From positions 14,623,784 through 14,687,783 of the forward strand of contig NC_092654.1 in NCBI RefSeq assembly GCF_032118995.1: DNA of 64,000 nt, written 5' to 3'. The DNA is from Asterias amurensis. Its lineage: Eukaryota > Echinodermata > Asteroidea > Forcipulatida > Asteriidae. Shown here one piece after another: positions 59,621-64,000 of this stretch. The position numbers were made by a program, and so were the translations under genes. The first letter of the stretch is position 1. Each line of letters opens with the position of its first letter. The notes beneath the pieces were generated by a model, which was not told the origin of the DNA, did no database searches, and saw only the letters and a list, made by a program, of their open reading frames with translations.

Positions 59621-59814
59621 TCATCTCATTGCTTTATTTAGTAATTAAACATTGCCGGATTGATTGATTTAACCCTAATAATTTTTACAACACCCTTCGT
59701 TAAAGGGCGGTAGGCAGCTTGCTTTAGTATCAAAATACTGTGCCAATGACCTTTGGTCTTATAGTCGGATCAAATTAACCCGGATCACGGGCCTCTGAGG
59801 GTCTGTTCAAATTT

Positions 59815-59965
59815 AAGGTCAGGCTGACTCAAAACCGTGTCAAGCTGACCCGAAACTGTGTCAAACTTATCCGAAACTGGGTCAAACCGACCCGAAACTG
59901 AGTCAACCTGACTAAAAACTGGGTCAAACTGACCCAAATCTGGGTCAAACTGACCCGAAATAATC
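59815..59965 (+). repeat. 21-bp minisatellite
   Basis: About seven units of GGGTCAAACTGACCCGAAAC plus T, with variants. Confidence 0.85.
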
Positions 59966-60978
59966 TAATTAACCTAACTTTTAAAACTAGTTTCTGAGTT
60001 AGGATCCGAGTAAATTCTGGACCAGTAGTTTTTAGATGGTATTTTGCATGCATTGTTTCGAATCCCGATGCTGTCCACGTGCCCGAATTGGACAAAACGC
60101 GTGATAACTGCACAGTGAGACGACTTTGAGCGTATTTTAGAATATTACAGCACTGAGCCAACCTGATCCCTCGTCATGGTGTGGTTTTACATTCGTTCGT
60201 CAACTCGACCTTTCTTAACAGAGCCCGCAAAACAATTGTATGAAATTAACTCTGTGGGCCATATAGTCAAACTTTAAGAGACGAGATCATTGTTGCCCTT
60301 AAACCCAGCCTGACTAAGAAATGGGTGAAATTGACATCAAACGCCAACAAGCCAAAGCAAATGTCGCACCAGCGGTTGTCATTAGATTTTTCCAACCTAC
60401 TTTCTCGTAATAAATAACTTTCACGCGCATTTCGTCTGCATGCAGTGATCAGTGTGAGTGCAATTAACACACTTTGTACAACCGCTTGGAATCACAATTT
60501 ACCAAAGAGACATCATTGTGTACGAAAGGTCAAGAATATTCAAGTTGAACATTAAAAGGTCCATGTGTCTTTAATAGTAAAGGATTACACGAGGTGTCAC
60601 TAATGGGCGCTCTTCGCAAGGTGGTGGGTCCAAGTTCTTCGATTGTCAAGCTCTCTTTTCTTTCTCTCTAACTATCTGAGCCGGCTTGACATTTGAAGAG
60701 GGGGGACTTTCTGTACCGGTCCTCGATCTTCGACTTCCTCAATCAGCCGTAAGCCAAGCAACCTGAATGGGTGGATACTCAACCCCGATATCACAGCAGT
60801 ACTCGGGAGAACGTGGGTGGCTTGAAGAACGTGGCGCCACAAACGTCTTCTCTATTTAATATAAACATATTCTTTTTCAAAAAAATCGCTCCATTTCTGT
60901 TTCTTGGGCGAGATGAAATTAATTCCGCCACTGACACATACAGCATGCGCAGAATTGGCACGGCGAGAATATTGAATG
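59966..60978. other. No gene recognised
   Basis: No supported exon. Confidence 0.3.
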
Positions 60979-61090
60979 TGACGTCATCCTCTCCAGTCTA
61001 TTTTTAGCCATCACTCCGTTTCTAATATTAAAACAGTCACGATAATTTGGTTGTATATAAACGGCTGGCATACGGCGGGCAGCGCTACAG
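60979..61090 (+). promoter_or_regulatory. Candidate promoter: CRE, MEF2-like site, TATA box
   Basis: TGACGTCA at 60979-60986, CTATTTTTAG at 60998-61007 (matches the MEF2 consensus), TATATAAA at 61054-61061. Transcription would start near 61085, before a candidate first exon. All are on the strand and in the order expected for a + strand gene. Confidence 0.5.
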
Positions 61091-61330
61091 TTGATCATTG
61101 AATGCAATCAGCATCGTCCAACTCACTCATTCATACACCGTGCGATTAAACCCTCTGTCGATACACAACTCTTGTCATCGGGGGAAAAAGGAGCCACACA
61201 CCACATGTCTACTCTCTGTTTGAAGCCACACGTCGCCAAGGTACAACTGATGCGTCGTTATGGCAACGTTATCAGCCAATAATATTGCTGTTCCTTTCCT
61301 TTTTGTTTTGTTGCTTAAGACAAGTCGGTG

Positions 61331-61441
61331 ATGGACTTTGCTGGTATGCTTGGTGGTGTTGGATCTGCTCCTATAATAGAGTGCTTCAGCCAGAGTGGTA
61401 TCTCCCGTAGAAAAGAAGTACACCCTCACTTTAAGCTGTGA
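61331..61441 (+). promoter_or_regulatory. 36-codon upstream ORF
   Basis: ATG at 61331 to TGA at 61439-61441. It ends 21 nt before the candidate main ATG at 61463. The peptide (begins MDFAGMLGGVGSAPIIECF) matches no family I know. Confidence 0.3.
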
Positions 61442-61462
61442 ATTGTACGTGAGGTAGACGAG

Positions 61463-61519
61463 ATGGCTCCGTGTCGCCACATACGACTGGCTGACTTGAT
61501 GGGGGAGACTGGCCAACAG
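61463..61519 (+). CDS. Candidate first coding exon of an unidentified gene (partial)
   Basis: ATG in GACGAGATGG (good Kozak context) opens 19 codons, MAPCRHIRLADLMGETGQQ, ending at an ACAG/GTGAGC donor in phase 0. It sits ~400 bp downstream of a TATA box with nearby CRE and MEF2-like sites. No homologous family is recognised and no second exon was found before the window ends, so the gene would have a first intron of at least 2.4 kb. The long open frame on the opposite strand (61175-61516) is an alternative, but has no promoter or splice support. Confidence 0.35.
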
Positions 61520-62361
61520 GTGAGCAAACTTTACTCAATCTATAGTCCTAATCTAGTCCGTGTAAATAGTACCATTTCAACCAATACGCATACTGCTCAG
61601 CTCAAACGTATTGAGAGAAAAACAGGGGGGCAGTATGAGTAGAGGAAAAACAGTTCACTGTACTTGTCCTATTTGAAAAAAGAAAAAAACCTGAAATCAT
61701 TTCGTATTGCTTGCGGGGAAATTCGTGTGAAGACGGACAAATCCTATAAGTTGCCTGCTTTCAACAAGTCTGACAAACATTGTCAGGGTCGGCCAAGTTT
61801 TTGATCTTGATATTCATTTTATACATACACTGCCTGTTGATGAATCTGATGTACACGTGTTACACATAATAATGATCATGATGATGTTCGTAATATAGCG
61901 TGTGACACTAGTCACGCTTGGGGGAAAACAAGTTATATATTATAATCGACAGATTATGACGAGGGCTTCCTTTTCAGTTAAACATCTGGGCTTGGCTGGT
62001 GAGTAGTGAGACGGTTTAGATACTACTGATTGAAACGTTAAAGTCAAGGACACTGTGATTCCCCTATCCCCTTACTACTGCAAGAGGCTCAGCCTGTATG
62101 GGATGTATCTGGAACAGCTCATCCCTATAATTTACATTTTCTCTGCACGACCAGTCATTGTTTTTTATATTTATGATATAGAACTGTAATTGAAAACCGA
62201 ACAAATCCATACCACAAGAACTGGTTTTTTTTCTGCACCAGGGGTTGGAACTGGGTAGGGAATAGACTTGTGGACAAGTCGTACCGCGGCATGCAGGACA
62301 TTCACGACTTGTCAACAAGTCTAGGTAGGGAACAATACTTGACTTGTTAACTGTATGATAA
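61520..62361. other. No further exon recognised
   Basis: Putative first intron of the candidate gene. Confidence 0.25.
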
Positions 62362-62523
62362 TGCAATTTGTTTTTACCCGTAAGCCGATTTGTATTAAGC
62401 ACTATAAACTCAGCACTTTCCGAGTGTGAAATAAACATAGGCAAGTCACTCGGGTGGGTTTCGAACCTACGACCTTTGCATTGCTAGAGCAGTTGTCCTA
62501 CCACTAGACCACCTGGTGGCTAG
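62362..62523 (-). mobile_element. tRNA-headed SINE, copy 4
   Basis: Reverse orientation. The head (62445-62520) has GGTGGTCTAGTGGTAGGACA and AGGTTCGAAACCCACCCGAG. The body has CCCGTAAGCCGATTTGTATT. More diverged than the other three copies. Confidence 0.7.
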
Positions 62524-62671
62524 ATGATAATGCACGACCAGAAGCGAAACAGACAGAGCGTGAACAGAAATATACGTTGTCGTTCGTCAATGCCTAACCA
62601 CACATGTTTTAACGATCATTTTCACAAGTCTACACGTGTTATAAGATTGCATTTATTGGATACATCTGCAA

Positions 62672-62820
62672 CAGACTTCACGAAATGCAAGAATTGATTC
62701 TATCTCGAGTTAGGACGAGTAACCCATCTTAAATTTAGGATGAGTTCAATGCGTCCTAACATTTTCGGATGCGGAACTGATCTCGTCCTAAGTTAGGCAG
62801 AGCTTGGTGAAATCGACGGC
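62672..62820. repeat. Dispersed inverted-repeat element, copy 2
   Basis: CTATCTCGAGTTAGGACGAG, TTTAGGATGAGTTCAATGCG and CTCGTCCTAAGTTAGG match 8-166 in the same orientation. Confidence 0.6.
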
Positions 62821-64000
62821 AATAGCGATTGAACTTTTGTGTATGTATCTTCTTTCCTTGACGCGGTAGCCCCTTTAGTACCCTCTGAATCACCCCCTGA
62901 TTCTCTATTATACGAGCCCCCAGTGTTGAACCAAAATCACTCCCCAGAGTACAAGTAGTTATCTAAATTGTACATATATCTCAGTTTCATCACTCATGTT
63001 GCGTGCAGAAACAGGATGGATCTTGCCCCAAGTTGCTTTCTGCACATAGGTCAAAGCGATGACTTCAAATTGATAGCTTGGGGGTAAGGGCCGGAAGGGG
63101 ACGGGTGTGTTTTTTCCACTAGATAGTTGTAGGACAGAAGGATAGCAAATTCACGGTTGACACACAGCATCAAGTTAACAAGTGTTCTCTGTAACCTTAA
63201 TGCAAAATACCAAGTTATACCCTTAACAGTCAACTCGTTTTTCAGGAAACATTTCCGACAGGCCTAAATCGCTTTAGTTTAATGTCTTGATCAGTAAAAC
63301 ACTTTAATCTCTTATCCATGGCCGACGGAACATCCCCCCACCCCCGTGTTTGACATTGAAGCGTTTAGTTTCGAACGAATAGAACAGCCTCGTTCGGTAT
63401 ATCGCACTTCAGTTCAGTGTCTGTGCTTGAGGCTCGTTTAATAAATAAAATGGTACTTTACTGCAATCAAAGTGGCCTGTCGTATGGAAACTAGAATGAA
63501 ACTTACAATATTTATAATATGTTTAACATTCGTTATTTGGAACGGAACAATTTACGTTTATGGGTTCGGTTTGTTTTCTTCGTTGCATGTCTTTATTAGG
63601 GCTGTTGTTTCATGATAGCAGTTCAGTCAAAATGTTGTTATGTATGCATTCGAATTGCTTTTCATATTTTCATTTCTTTTTCAATAATTATCTTTCTTGG
63701 CCGGCTCTTGACTGATTAGACTTAAATAACTGTATTCGTTTATAATTCTCCCTTTTTATTGAAACAAATAATATTGATGTTGATTGATTTGAGTTGAGTT
63801 TCAAGTGCTCCAAATGCGACTCTAAGTGGAAATACAGTTTCAATACAAGTGTATTGATTATAAAAAATGTTCTTATAACAGCAAAATATTGAGCTTTTGA
63901 GAAAGTACTATTATTATCAGAATTGGCGATGTGCTTGATCTCTTACTTGCACCATGCAGACATTGTTCGAAACACTTGGTTAATTTGTTTGGTCCGGAAA
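62821..64000. other. No gene recognised
   Basis: AT-rich, no exon or repeat family supported to the window end. Confidence 0.3.

Overview
The window is animal nuclear DNA: AT-rich, with GT-AG introns, vertebrate-like gene structures and dense short repeats. Two complete multi-exon genes are readable, both on the + strand. ATP5PB (mitochondrial ATP synthase peripheral-stalk subunit b) has 8 coding exons at 10130-17051. A calcium-responsive transcription factor (CARF/ALS2CR8 family) has 11 coding exons at 20616-31729 and a probable 5' UTR exon ending at 18984. A partial short-chain dehydrogenase (SDR) gene starts at 2824 on the - strand and runs off the left edge. A possible + strand gene start (CRE, MEF2-like site, TATA box, short uORF, 19-codon exon with a donor) lies at 60979-61519. 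The repeat style (TTAA-flanked MITEs, CAGGGCCC hAT-like MITEs, tRNA-headed SINEs, LINE tails) suggests a marine invertebrate deuterostome. My best guess is an echinoderm, perhaps a sea star; this is inference, not proof.

Layout. 1-2130 is a dispersed repeat and a ~128 bp satellite with CCGGAAGT inverted motifs. 2510-2824 holds a LINE tail and the first SDR exon. 3683-9889 is a mobile-element field: a palindrome flanked by inverted 16-bp tandem arrays, a second inverted-repeat element, stacked LINE 3' ends and hairpin MITEs. 10130-17170 is ATP5PB, with MITEs, SINEs and a LINE tail in its introns. 18860-31729 is CARF, whose introns hold nested transposon insertions. 31730-60960 is a long stretch without a recognised gene, holding TTAA MITEs, a 23-bp minisatellite (54300-55420), an (ACCAAC)n microsatellite and a ~255-bp tandem repeat. 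60979-61519 is the candidate gene start, and the rest is repeat or unassigned.

The two complete genes do unrelated jobs, one in the mitochondrial inner membrane and one in nuclear transcription control. They follow each other head to tail about 1.7 kb apart, and nothing suggests joint function. The most interesting material is the mobile-element architecture. Several MITE families that share TTAA flanks and internal sequence blocks look like one superfamily. Two clean nested insertions give relative ages. A 62-nt fully paired intronic hairpin looks like a miRNA-type precursor. A 14-mer resembling a CTCF core recurs outside the named repeats.
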